Origin: Marisa cornuarietis
Taxonomy: Eukaryota > Mollusca > Gastropoda > Architaenioglossa > Ampullariidae
DNA: 64,000 nucleotides
Assembly (NCBI GenBank): GCA_004794655.1
Contig: SMMW01000638.1
Coordinates: 124,001-188,000, forward strand
Direction of reading: 5' to 3'
The position numbers were made by a program, and so were the translations under genes. This document shows positions 22,521 to 32,975 of this stretch, piece after piece. Each line of letters begins with the position of its first letter. Within the stretch, counting starts at the first letter, position 1. The notes below the pieces were generated by a model. The model was not told the origin of the DNA, searched no databases, and saw only the letters and a list, made by a program, of their open reading frames with translations.

Positions 22521-22953
22521 GGATATTATTGTTTACTGGGGAAGTGTCTTTGTACACAGCTGTGAATATTATTGTTTACTGGGAAAGTGTCTTTGTACAC
22601 AGCTGTGAATATTATTGTTTACTGGGAAAGTGTCTTTGTACACAGCTGTGAATATTATTGTTTACTGGGGAAGTGTTTTTGTACACAGCTGTGAATATTA
22701 TTGTTTACTGGGGAAGTGTTTTTGTACACAGCTGTGAATATTATTGTTTACTGGGGAAGTGTCTTTGTACACAGCTGTGAATATTATTGTTTACTGGGGA
22801 AGTGTCTTTGTACACAGCTGTGAATATTATTGTTTACTGGGGAAGTGTTTTTGTACACAGCTGTGAATATTATTGTTTACTGGGGAAGTGTTTTTGTACA
22901 CAGCTGTGAATATTATTGTTTACTGGGGAAGTGTCTTTGTACACAGCTGTGAA
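22521..22953. repeat. 43-bp minisatellite, 10 copies
   Basis: Unit TGTGAATATTATTGTTTACT followed by GGGGAAGTGTCTTTGTACAC and AGC. Copies are almost identical. The only variants seen are GGGGAA/GGGAAA and GTCTTTG/GTTTTTG, and the first copy has GCGGATATT. Confidence 0.95.
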
Positions 22954-23640
22954 ACATCTTGATGAGGGGCAGGCTACATACCAAATACACTGTATTTCTT
23001 ATTAGTAAATCTTCACTTGTCATAAGTGCATCAATACTTCTCATGGTAAATATGAACACATCGTTAAAGTACTTGAAACTGTTGATGAGTACATGTGTAC
23101 TTCTTGTAGGTACATGTTTGGATTTAAACCGCGTTTCATTTGTTTCTCCTAGAAGCATGTAGCTCCGATTGTCTCCTTTGTTTGTCCTTAGCTCACTCTT
23201 GACCGTAGGCTAAGCGGCGGTTTGACCCCCTTGGACGCATGTATTTACCTCTTATTCAAAAAATCATAAATAATGAACTAAAAGAGGTAGAAGAACAATT
23301 CAAATTGATAAAGATAGATCACAATATAAAGAAAAGGAACAGTCAAGCGGCTAAACTAGTCTCGTCCAGCCAGACAGCCCGACAGCCCGCCACCACACCC
23401 TCACACACGTTCAGGCTCCTGGGGAGAGAGGTGGACATCGAGATGGACAGACAGAACTGGCTGCCAAACTGACAAACTGACAAAGTGACAAGTGTAATTG
23501 TCAGAGGTGATGACCATCACTTACTACAGACCCCCCCCCATCATATCAGTGGATGCACTCTCCCAGTTGTCTCCTCTCCCACAACTACAACCAGCGGACA
23601 TGCAGCAGACAGCTGTTTGTCAACTGGCACCAGTCAAGGG
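22954..23640. other. Spacer, nothing recognised
   Basis: No gene or repeat recognised. Confidence 0.4.
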
Positions 23641-23765
23641 ATGAAGCACACACGCACGCACACACGCACACGCACGCACGCACACGCACACACACACACA
23701 CACAGATAGTATACTGTGAAACGCGCATGCACGTACGCACACAGAGGTGCGTGAAGAAACATATA

Positions 23766-23819
<54 letters not shown>

Positions 23820-23850
23820 TTTGTGTGCGAGTGTGTGTGTGTGTGTGTGT
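23641..23850. repeat. CA microsatellite facing a TG microsatellite
   Basis: A CA/CGCA tract (23645-23704) is followed about 60 bases later by a TG tract (23770-23806), a GA run and more TG. The two halves are complementary and could pair as a hairpin. Confidence 0.9.
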
Positions 23851-24488
23851 CAAAGAATAATTTGCTGTGTGATAGTAAGAAAGGAGTTTAGTGGGTTGTG
23901 ACTAAAGTCCTTATAGTCTGTGTGTCTTGTGCAAACTCATGATTGTAGCAATTATCTGCTGTGCACAAAACTAAAAATAAAAAGATTTGCGCCTACATAA
24001 CATTGTGAAATAAAGTAAATAAGCTGTCTGTGTGTACTACTCTTTTATCTGATAAAAATCCCACAGTGCAATTTTTAATCATGCAGCATCTCTATTTTAT
24101 TGACTTTAGTTGGAATAATAATCTGCGTCTACGTGAAAATATTGAATAAACATCCATTTGAAAACATGCCAGAAAGATGACAAATCACAAAATATATTTA
24201 CAAACATGCGTGTGTTAGTGTCTGTGCACGGATCACACAGAGGGAAAGACAAGAAAACTTGATTAGTGCTCATCGTTAAACACCAGGCGGGACCGACGAC
24301 GATGACAGGTGAGAGGCTGCACAAACTCAATGGAAAATATTTACTGTAGTCGTTGCACAGAAACATGATAGAAATTGAGATGAGTGTTTGTAGATTTTCT
24401 CCACCTGTTATTCCATTAAAGGAAAAACTAAAAATATGTTACACAAAATCAATTCAAATTTTCGTTCAAACCGTCAACAGCTCTGCCC
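23851..24488. other. Upstream region of gene 3
   Basis: AT-rich, with no other gene seen. Confidence 0.4.
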
Positions 24489-24495
24489 TATAAAT
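24489..24495 (+). promoter_or_regulatory. TATA-like element upstream of gene 3
   Basis: TATAAAT lies 170 bases before the gene 3 ATG. Gene 5 has the same heptamer, also followed by CTT, 178 bases before its ATG. Supported only by motif and position. Confidence 0.35.
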
Positions 24496-24658
24496 CTTCC
24501 TCAGTTTACAATGCGAACTTGCCCTCGACTGGAGTAGAAGACAGTTTCTCTGGTGACCAGTTCATGGACATGAATTTAAAGGACAGTTTGCACACAGGGC
24601 GACAGTGTGATTTCAGTATGTGGAACATACTTTAATTTGAAAACTCATTTTCGGAATT

Positions 24659-25756
24659 ATGGCTACAGCACGTGCATCTAACTTATCAACTGCCTCCAGT
24701 TTCAAACTGCAGGATACTGAAGACCTGGTCAGTTATTCGTTTTATGTTTTGATAAATACAGTTCTGAACAAATACATTGGTGTCATCATCAGTCTCGTAG
24801 GGCTTCTGACGAATGTAGTCAGCTGTGTGGTCTTCTGGCGACAAGGTTTGCGGGACCGTGTAACCCTCTCTTTATTTTCATTGGCACTAGTCGACCTTGT
24901 GGCCTTTTTGCAGACATTGATTACTCCCTGTGTCAACTTCTTTATTGACTTCTGGGACCCTGTAGTTGGTGATGAATTTGTGTTCAAATCCATGGCCTAC
25001 ACCCTGGGTGTGGTGTTCGGGCTGCGAGCGACCTCTGACATCATCAGCATGATCATCGCTGTGGACCGCTGTCTGTGTGTCCTTCTGCCTCTCCGAGTCA
25101 CTCACCTCATTCGCACGCGCACCATGGCGGCCATGATGGCAGCATCGTTCGTCTTCTTACAGTTGTGTTACGTTGTGTTTCCCATCAGGTTTACCGTTGC
25201 TAGGGTTTATATCAATTCTACGGGAATCCTGGACTGGAAAATAATGCCGACGGAAATCGGATTAAAATACGCGAACATCTTAGACGCAGTGTCCAGCGCT
25301 TTCTTAAGTGTCTCCATGCCCGTCATCACTTTTGTCATCGTCTCACTAGCGACGGCTATGACAGTGATGACACTGACGTCAGCCACAAGATGGCGAGAGA
25401 AAACGAGTTCCGCAACCAGCGGGTCCCGAGACCGTCAGGCAGGTGCCACCAAGATGTTGGTGCTGGTCTCCTGTCTGTACATTGTCACCATGGCGCCTTC
25501 TGTTGCCTGCATCATCGCTCGATTCATCATCCGGGACTTCTCACCGTACGGCCGTTACTACTACGGCTACATGTCAGTGATGCTGGTTACAGAAAAGATT
25601 TCTTGGATCAACAACGCCCTCAACTTCTTTGTGTACTCAGCCCAGTCGTCTCGTTTTCGGCAAGACCTCCTCAAGACTCTGCTTTGTGGTCAGAAAACAA
25701 AGCCGCCGTCAGACCTGACAGGATCGTTGACCACAGCTGTGTCAGCCACACGATGA
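24659..25756 (+). CDS. Chemosensory-like class A GPCR, gene 3 of the array
   Basis: A 365-residue single-exon seven-helix receptor. Marks: ALVD in TM2, DRC (136-138), loop-2 sequon NST (186-188), DFSPYGRYY (293-301) and NFFVY in TM7, then SSRFRQDL and LLCG at helix 8. One N-terminal sequon (NLS, 8-10). In TM1 the second Asn of the family motif TNxxNC is Ser (TNVVSC). The ATG is the first in frame. The third-loop/TM6 block (25381-25500) and the TM3-TM4 block (25037-25197) are nearly identical in DNA to gene 4, while N-terminal halves are clearly more diverged. Shortly after the stop there is a CT run. Ligand unknown. Confidence 0.95.
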   Translation: MATARASNLSTASSFKLQDTEDLVSYSFYVLINTVLNKYIGVIISLVGLLTNVVSCVVFWRQGLRDRVTLSLFSLALVDLVAFLQTLITPCVNFFIDFWDPVVGDEFVFKSMAYTLGVVFGLRATSDIISMIIAVDRCLCVLLPLRVTHLIRTRTMAAMMAASFVFLQLCYVVFPIRFTVARVYINSTGILDWKIMPTEIGLKYANILDAVSSAFLSVSMPVITFVIVSLATAMTVMTLTSATRWREKTSSATSGSRDRQAGATKMLVLVSCLYIVTMAPSVACIIARFIIRDFSPYGRYYYGYMSVMLVTEKISWINNALNFFVYSAQSSRFRQDLLKTLLCGQKTKPPSDLTGSLTTAVSATR

Positions 25757-28127
25757 TGTGTGTGAGTCTCTCTCTCTCTCTCTCGTACAGCTTGTCAGGG
25801 TGATATGGCTCGTGTGATATATTTCTTATATTTTGCGTTTTCTGAGTGATTTCACAGAAATTTAATTGTGGTGGTCTCTCGTTCTGCTGCTGAGTCACGG
25901 CGGTGACTAGTTTCCCTCACCTGCAAGAAATGGTGTTTGTGGAAGCCGCTGTGTGAAGTCAACAGTCGAAGATCCTCACTGACTTTGTGCTAAGCGATAG
26001 ACTGCTGAGCCACTCTAAGAATGAAAGAACAAAGAAAATGTAAGTAGAAATTGCATCCTCAACATGGCCTGAATAAATACACAATTTAACTGCCTGAGAA
26101 AGTCAAAGCACTGCTGTTTTAATGCCAACGTTTGTACTGTGGTTACCTGCAGAGACTTGTTACCCAACATAAACAATTCTGCCCAGTCCTTGTGTCTCAG
26201 TTCATTGAATAACAGACACCTGCTGACATGTATTTTATTCGGCTGATTAATCGTTCTGTGCTGGAGGTCGCATGATCTTTTTACACGACCTGTCCTCATC
26301 TACATACCGAGATTTGACTGCACATGTAGTTCTTCACTCTTACCTCTACTTCCCTTACCCGTAGCTGTGCCTTCATTCCTCCACTCGTACCTCTACTTCC
26401 TTTCGCTGAGACGGCCCACCACGACCACAACTTGCTACAGCCCTTCACTGTATCGCAGCCAATCTTGTGATGTCCCCCACCATATACGGAATATTGCAGA
26501 CATTTCAAACAGAGTCATTTCGTAATGCATTAGGTTGTGTACTGACTTGTAACAAAGAGTGTATTACAACATAACAGGAGAGTAAAGGGGAGAGAATAAT
26601 TAGACAGATGTCTCGCTTACACAAGGTTGTAGAAATGTTGCTCAACCAACTAGAGTCACAGCAATGAGAATGGCAAAGATGGTGGCCATGTTTTATGTCT
26701 TGAATATGCCTATAGACATACAGTATAATCAGCGTGAGGCTATAAAACTGAGGACTAATCATTAGAATCATTGGTACTGGAGGATCACAAGATAACCTGG
26801 TCTGCTAGTGGAGCTGCCCCCGCGCCTAACGGAGGTTGGGGTTGTTAGGGGCTGACTAGTGGCTTGACAACAAAACAACATGAATGAGGGACTCGTACAA
26901 TGTACAACCTCCACTAGGAGGTAACACTGTCTCACACTCTTCACCGGGCTGCTGTTTTCATCCTTATGAACATGGAAAGCCTATCCTCCAAGTCTTTGAA
27001 GCTATTTACCGAACTGATCTCTACTCCATTAATGCTCTCTGCTCAGTCGCGCCCGGTGGTGATGACCACAACCTGGTGTTGATGCCAATCTCCATCCTGT
27101 CCGCACTCAAGATGTCCGTCAGTCCATCTGTGAGGTCCTGAATGTCGCTGTTCCTGCCTGTCACCAGGTCAATGTCGCCTGTATCATTATCATCATCATC
27201 TTAACACTTCTTCGGCTCTTCATAGTAGCACCCTTTTATTTTTTCCAGCGAGGGTGTGTGCATCACAACTGACCATGTAATTCGGCGGGTGGATGCACGG
27301 CCTTTCACCCTTCACCTTAAAGTTTCTAAAGAAAACTCTGTAAGCACTTTCTTCGTCATTTTGGCCTTGATTATGGTGGATTTTAAACTTATCGGCAGTA
27401 GGATGTCGTCGATCTGGTTATGGATCGAGCCACTGATGGTCGCCATGCTGCTGGCCTCAATTACTTGTGAGGATGGAAGTAACTGTCGAGGGCGAATGTG
27501 CAAATTGTAGGAGTGTTAGTATGTATGTAGAATGTATTATGTGTTCTAGTGATGTAGCCCTTGTGGATAACTAAGGTTGTATTGTAGCGGGTGGACATTC
27601 CTCGTGGCGATGGAGGTTTATTTTCAAAACGAAGTTAACGGTGATGTTTTATGGTTGTGCTCTTCTCGCCGTCTCCTCCTTGAATTGAGCGGTCGCCATT
27701 GATGTTTGCCTCAAACGATGCGGAATAATGTTTGGTTTGCTTTACCACTCATGATCCTGTCTGTGGGCTTGTACAACTGGTAAAGCACATTTCTTCTCTA
27801 AGTCATTCCACAGCAGATACCCTTATACCCACCTGGTCACGAACATGTGGGTACTGGCCCCCAGACGGTACTTTATTGCTTCTCACAGATACAGTGTTAG
27901 CATGCCAATTTTCTGTAGGAGCTTTCTCCCTTAATCTTTCCCAACCTTGCTAATAAGAACGTGAGACCATTTGCCAGTGACCAAGGTACAGCTGTACAGC
28001 AGATGGGTTTTCGAGCAGCTGCATTCCTCATGCCTCACTCAAGCCTCAGTGTGGAATGTCAATGTCTCCCTCATATCAGTGCCTCGGCTTCCAAGAGGCC
28101 AGCGACACACAACGACATCCTCTACCA
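25757..28127. other. Spacer after gene 3
   Basis: Over 2 kb without a gene I can recognise. Modest reading frames at 26884-27141 and 27256-27510 have no familiar motif and no support. Confidence 0.45.
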
Positions 28128-28412
28128 TTATTCACTACACCATTATTCACTCCACCATTATTGTGACTGTAGAGCCTGCACCATTATTCACTCCACCATT
28201 ATTGTGACTGTAGAGCCTGCACCATTATTCACTCCACCATTATTGTGACTGTAGAGCCTGTACCATTATTCACTACACCATTATTGTGACTGTAGAGCCT
28301 GTACCATTATTCACTACACCATTATTGACTTCACCATTATTGTGACTGTAGAGCCTGTACCATTATTGACTCCACCATTATTGTGACTGTAGAGCCTGTA
28401 TCATTATTCCCT
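28128..28412. repeat. 41-bp minisatellite, about 6-7 copies
   Basis: Unit ACCATTATTCACTCCACCAT followed by TATTGTGACTGTAGAGCCTG, with C/T variants. The inner word ACCATTATT is itself repeated. Confidence 0.92.
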
Positions 28413-28524
28413 ACACTGTCAGCCTTAGCATGCCACCAGCAAAATGTCCGAGTGAAAAGAGACAAGAGAAAAAACATGTGTCTAACTTGTATCTAACGTG
28501 TGTCTAATTGGTGCGGGGGTGGGG

Positions 28525-28868
28525 GGAATTGGTCCTTTACACCGAGCCAGCAACTAAGGATATATCACTATATATCACAGCAAGTAGCCAGCAACTAAGG
28601 ATATATCACTATATATCACAGCAAGTAGCCAGCAACTAAGGATATATCACTATATATCACAGCAAGCAGCCAGCAACTAAGGCTATATCACTATATATCA
28701 CTATATATCACAGCAAGCAGTCAGCAACTATATCAGAGCAAAGCTGTCTGCCCGTAAACAGATGCCACATGCAGAAAATAAAGATAGACGAGACGAGAGT
28801 TGAACCCAGGACAGCCAACCCTCACTGTATTGGTGACAGGCGACAACCGGTTCACCACCGGGCCGCCC
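28525..28868 (-). repeat. tRNA-derived SINE family A, copy 1, with amplified tail
   Basis: On the minus strand it begins with an A-box-like TGGTGAACCGGTTGTCGCC, then a B box GGGTTCAACTCTCGTC 40-50 bases on, then a body shared with 37398-37580 (GCATGTGgCATCTGTTTAC, AGCCAGCAAC on plus). In this copy the tail segment has become a 41-bp tandem array (28551-28735, unit AGCCAGCAACTAAGGATATA plus TCACTATATATCACAGCAAG), while the other copy has it once. Confidence 0.8.
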
Positions 28869-29400
28869 ATCTCACTGGTGCAACTAATGTGTTGCTGTGG
28901 TTTGGTTTCTCTGCCTTGTACACTCCTATCTCGCAGCTGAAGTATACATTTGTTGTCACATCTATTTATATCAAGTTGATAATATTTCCTTTGCCACACG
29001 CCACCAGCGGACATGCGCATTCTTTCCACAAAAACAACTTGAGGTGGCTTTAGCGTGGGCGTCCCTCCCTTGAGACACAAATAATTACTGAATACAATAA
29101 CAAATAAGCAATTCACCTTAACACACAAGATATAAGCCACAAGTTCAAATATAAGATTTACACATAAGCGGTGAATCACAGTCAAATATAAGATTTAACT
29201 CGCAAAGTTCTCAATACCAACAGACAATTTCATAAAATTATAAACAACAACATAAACAAGTCAAGAAATGTTTCAATGTCCCCGAGGAGTGGCACTACAC
29301 GCTGTACCTCACACTAAAAAGTCCAAGGCATGAATAACCACAGTTTTTATAAATCCCGTGCATTCGGGAAACACATATCAACTATCGTCAACAGGTAGTC
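28869..29400. other. Spacer, AT-rich
   Basis: It contains the word AAATATAAGATTT twice (29140-29200). No gene seen. Confidence 0.4.
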
Positions 29401-30010
29401 AAAAAAGTTGAACTCCAGACAAGACCCGTGCTTGACTCAAAGAGACCCCCCCACCCCCAGAGTACTCAGTGCAATGAAGGGACACTATTCTCGGTAGCCG
29501 ATTCGAAACCCCCTTCCACCCGGCTGGCTTAATCCTAGCTGCTACAGTCCCCGCCCCTTTCCAGACGACGGGGGTCGGGGGGGGGGTCGGTGCCCGCTTG
29601 TAAAACATGGCGGTGGAGCCCCCTTGCCACTGGTTGAGGTCCGACTGTCCCTCGCCTACTCCCGTGGTCTGTATCTTGGCTGTATCTTGGCCCCCAAGTA
29701 TCAGCACGGCGTTTCTCTCAGACCAACAGATGTCTCCACGGCGACGACACGGACTACAGTAAAGGAGAGAAGTAACGGGCCGGCACCCTACAGTCACAGT
29801 AGTAGTAGTAGTAGCCCCAGCAGTAGTCGCAGCCCACTGGCTGGTCCCCGGCTAAAATACCCCCCACCCCACCCCGGACAGCCATGGACGAGGGGTGAGC
29901 ACTGCCCGGACCGCACGAAAACTTTACAATAAAACCCGTGGGCCAGCAAAATCCGGGGATCCATGCTTTCCACTCGGTAGAGGGGTAAAAACATAGGGGC
30001 AGAACCCCTC
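29401..30010. other. GC-rich island of unknown nature
   Basis: This stretch is markedly richer in G, C and CpG than its surroundings (for example 29495-29660 and 29820-29960), with C and G homopolymer runs and an AGT repeat near 29803. No reading frame resembles a known protein. It could be a transposable element or an unrelated CpG-rich promoter. Confidence 0.4.
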
Positions 30011-31030
30011 CCTCTTTTAGAATTATTGGTTGTGAATGCTTCTTATGAAACAGCCACGATCTAGTTTCAAACCGATGTCGCTTTTTGATGAATGTTTATC
30101 TCTGCGTATCATGTATCAAGACACTACACTGACAATGTTTGTCGATGTTTGTCTATCTGTGTATCACTTACTACCACACTAGAATTACAAAGCGGTTTCT
30201 TGAGATTTATAGAGAGGCAAACGATTACTTCCTTAAAACTCCTTCAAGATTGCGGAAACGTTTTTGCTGATTAAATCATAGGCTACATAGTTATTTTAAT
30301 TCATAAAACAATAACATCCAGTATTTTATTCAATGGCGACAGAACTGCTACCTGACAGCCACCCTGGTGTAGCCATGCACCTGAAGGGAGACCGCTTATC
30401 GTTCTTTCTTCTGATACTAAGCTAATCGATGAGAAGGTTGACGAGATGCTTATTATCCTTTACTGATGGTAGCTGCTTTATTAGGTTTGACTTTTGAGGC
30501 TATGATTATTTCATCTCGGAATTAATGTTCGTTCCCTCGATCCCTTGGAAATGACATTTTGGGAAAATAAGAGAAAAACTTTTGATAACTAACATACACC
30601 GAGCGTGATGCATATGATCATTAGGGTAGAGAGGTGTGCACAGGGTCAAGACAAACCAAAAGGCAAATTGTCCAACTTCTATGCACAGATTAAACACAAC
30701 TGAAACACACAGGTTCTTTTCTTGTGTAGGTTTTGTCACTGCGATATTCTGCATAATAACGATGGTGGGTGACTAAGCGAAGCGCGGACTTGTTTTGGTC
30801 CCAAGATTCGAGGGTCACTCGTCAGACGCTCGGACTCGGAGTTCAAATCAGTTGTGAGCAACAGTCACCCGTCAACACAACTGACGATTACTTTACTAGA
30901 CACTCAGACATAGAACTGCAGTAAATATAGTGAGTTTGTACAAGTCCATCACTTATACCGATATATTGGCATGTAGATGTTTAATTTATAAACGTGTATG
31001 TATCTTGGAATGAATATATAATAATATATT
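30011..31030. other. Spacer, nothing recognised
   Basis: No gene or repeat recognised. Confidence 0.4.
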
Positions 31031-31031
31031 A

Positions 31032-31032
<1 letters not shown>

Positions 31033-31068
<36 letters not shown>

Positions 31069-31350
31069 AAACTTATGTCTCTGCATTGCAAGTTAGGTAT
31101 ACATAATGACTGTGTATGTGCTTATAGGTTTGCTTGTTAAAATTCATGAACTAAAAATACATACCTTACAAATTATAATATAGCCAGAGAGAAAATATTC
31201 ATAAAAATAAACAACTCCGGTAACGATTTTCAGGTTCGATGGGTATGTGTGTGTGTGTGTATTTGTGTGTGCGTGTGTATGCGTGTGCGTGTGCGTGTTT
31301 GTTTGTGTATGTGTGTGCGTGTGTGTATGTGTGTGTGCGTGTGTGTGTGA
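31033..31350. repeat. Two TG microsatellites
   Basis: A TG run at 31035-31064 and a TG/CGTG/TTTG-interrupted tract at 31243-31349. Confidence 0.9.
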
Positions 31351-31653
31351 GAGATGACAGGTCTGTTCACGCCAGGTAGTCCACAGCCACTCCAAGGAAT
31401 AATTTAGTTTCGTTCAAATTGGATGCACGAGCAGGAGGCGTGGGGAGCATTTAGCGAGGGAGCTTAGTCTCTGGAAATATCAAATGATGATATTTGCTTT
31501 ACTGATTTCTTGTGGAACCATGACTGAAAAATAGATGAATGTTGGTAGAAAAAAGCAGTGTACCCCTAAGGAAGACAGCATGGGGAGGATGCTAGAGTAA
31601 AGAACAAACAAAGCTTTTGGGCAAACCTATTGAGGAAGGGAAGATGGTGATAT

Positions 31654-31661
31654 TATAAAAG
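31654..31661 (+). promoter_or_regulatory. TATA-like element upstream of gene 4
   Basis: TATAAAAG, 233 bases before the gene 4 ATG. The longer distance would fit a 5' untranslated exon: TCATCCTTCACAG, a good 3' splice-site shape, ends three bases before the ATG. Motif evidence only. Confidence 0.3.
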
Positions 31662-31886
31662 GAAAACTAATGGCAAAGTAAATTCTGTCTTTTACCAACT
31701 TAGTGAAAGTTGTAAGAAACTTATTTCTGACCTTGATATTAACGAAATTTGATGAGGCCCTTGTCTTCTTTTAATCTGATTAAATTTCAGCAAAACAGTT
31801 TATGAGGAGTTAGATTTTCACACGTAAAACGGTTTTTCAATTTCACTTTACTATCAGTAGTTTATCACTTTCATCCTTCACAGATA

Positions 31887-32975
31887 ATGGACGCGATTAC
31901 TAAGTTAAATTTCTCGAATGACTCATTTATGATAGGGTATAATCAAGAAGACATAGCCAGTTATTCTTTGTTTAATTTGATAAATATACTAATTAACAAG
32001 TGTTTCGGCATCATTATTAGTCTTGTGGGTATCTCCACCAACACAGTCAACTGTCTAGTGTTCTGGAGACAAGGACTAACAGACCGAGTAGCACTGTGTT
32101 TATTTTCACTGGCCCTCGTGGATGTTTCTGTCTTTATTCACATTCTACTGCTTCCCTCTGTAAAGATATTAATTAATTTTTGGGATGAATCTTTAGCAGA
32201 GGAATTCGTGATGAAGGCTGTGGCCTATACACATGGTGTAATATCGGGGCTGAGAGCGATGTCGGACATCATCAGCATGATTATCGCTGTGGACCGCTGT
32301 CTGTGCGTCCTTCTGCCTCTCCGAGTCACTCACCTCATTCGCACGCGCACCATGGCGGCCATGATGGCAGCATCTTTCGTCTTCTTACAGCTGTGCTACG
32401 TGGTGTTGCCTCTAAGGTTTACCGTCACCTGCTCATACTCCAATTCTTCCAGCAAATTTGAATGCAAAGTAGTGCCGACGGAAATCGGAATAAAATATAC
32501 CACGATTTGGGACGCAGTCTCCAACACATTCTTAAGCGTTTCCTTCCCGCTCATAAACTTTCTGATTGTATCCTCAGCGACGGCCATGACAGTGGCAAAG
32601 CTGAGATCAGCCACAAGATGGCGAGAGAAAACGAGTTCCGCAAACAGCGGGTCCCGAGACCGTCAGGCGGGTGCCACCAAGATGTTGGTGCTGGTGTCCA
32701 GTCTCTACATCGTCACCATGGCGCCGTCTGTCGCCTCCATCATCACCCGATTAGTTGTCCAAGAGTTCTCACCGTATGGCCGTTACTACTACACCTACAT
32801 GGCTGTCACCTTTATTGTCGACAAGATCTCGTACATCAACAACGCCCTCAACTTCTTTGTGTACTTCGCGCAATCATCTCGTTTCCGCCGTAACTGCAGC
32901 GAGGTTTTATTCTGTGGTCAGAGAGGAAGCCCGAATGTTCCATATTTTACACAATATTTGACCAGCGCGGGGTAA
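31887..32975 (+). CDS. Chemosensory-like class A GPCR, gene 4 of the array
   Basis: A 362-residue single-exon receptor. Marks: two N-terminal sequons (NFS, NDS), STNTVNCLVF in TM1, ALVD in TM2, DRC (136-138), FSPYGRYY (294-301) and NFFVY in TM7, SSRFRR and LFCG after it. It is the only member with two cysteines in extracellular loop 2 (C182 and C193), beside the sequon NSS (186-188). They could pair with each other, since TM3 has no partner. The last residue before FSPYGRYY is Glu (EFSPYGRYY), not Asp. DNA 32265-32425 differs from gene 1 at only about three of 161 positions. The ATG is directly preceded by a splice-acceptor-like sequence. Ligand unknown. Confidence 0.95.
   Translation: MDAITKLNFSNDSFMIGYNQEDIASYSLFNLINILINKCFGIIISLVGISTNTVNCLVFWRQGLTDRVALCLFSLALVDVSVFIHILLLPSVKILINFWDESLAEEFVMKAVAYTHGVISGLRAMSDIISMIIAVDRCLCVLLPLRVTHLIRTRTMAAMMAASFVFLQLCYVVLPLRFTVTCSYSNSSSKFECKVVPTEIGIKYTTIWDAVSNTFLSVSFPLINFLIVSSATAMTVAKLRSATRWREKTSSANSGSRDRQAGATKMLVLVSSLYIVTMAPSVASIITRLVVQEFSPYGRYYYTYMAVTFIVDKISYINNALNFFVYFAQSSRFRRNCSEVLFCGQRGSPNVPYFTQYLTSAG

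Noticed and set aside
22521..22953. CRISPR-like direct repeats
   Set aside because: There are no unique spacers between copies, and the region is animal nuclear DNA. These are minisatellites.
26884..27510. Two plus-strand frames considered as RT fragments
   Set aside because: They lack any RT or endonuclease motif in the expected order.
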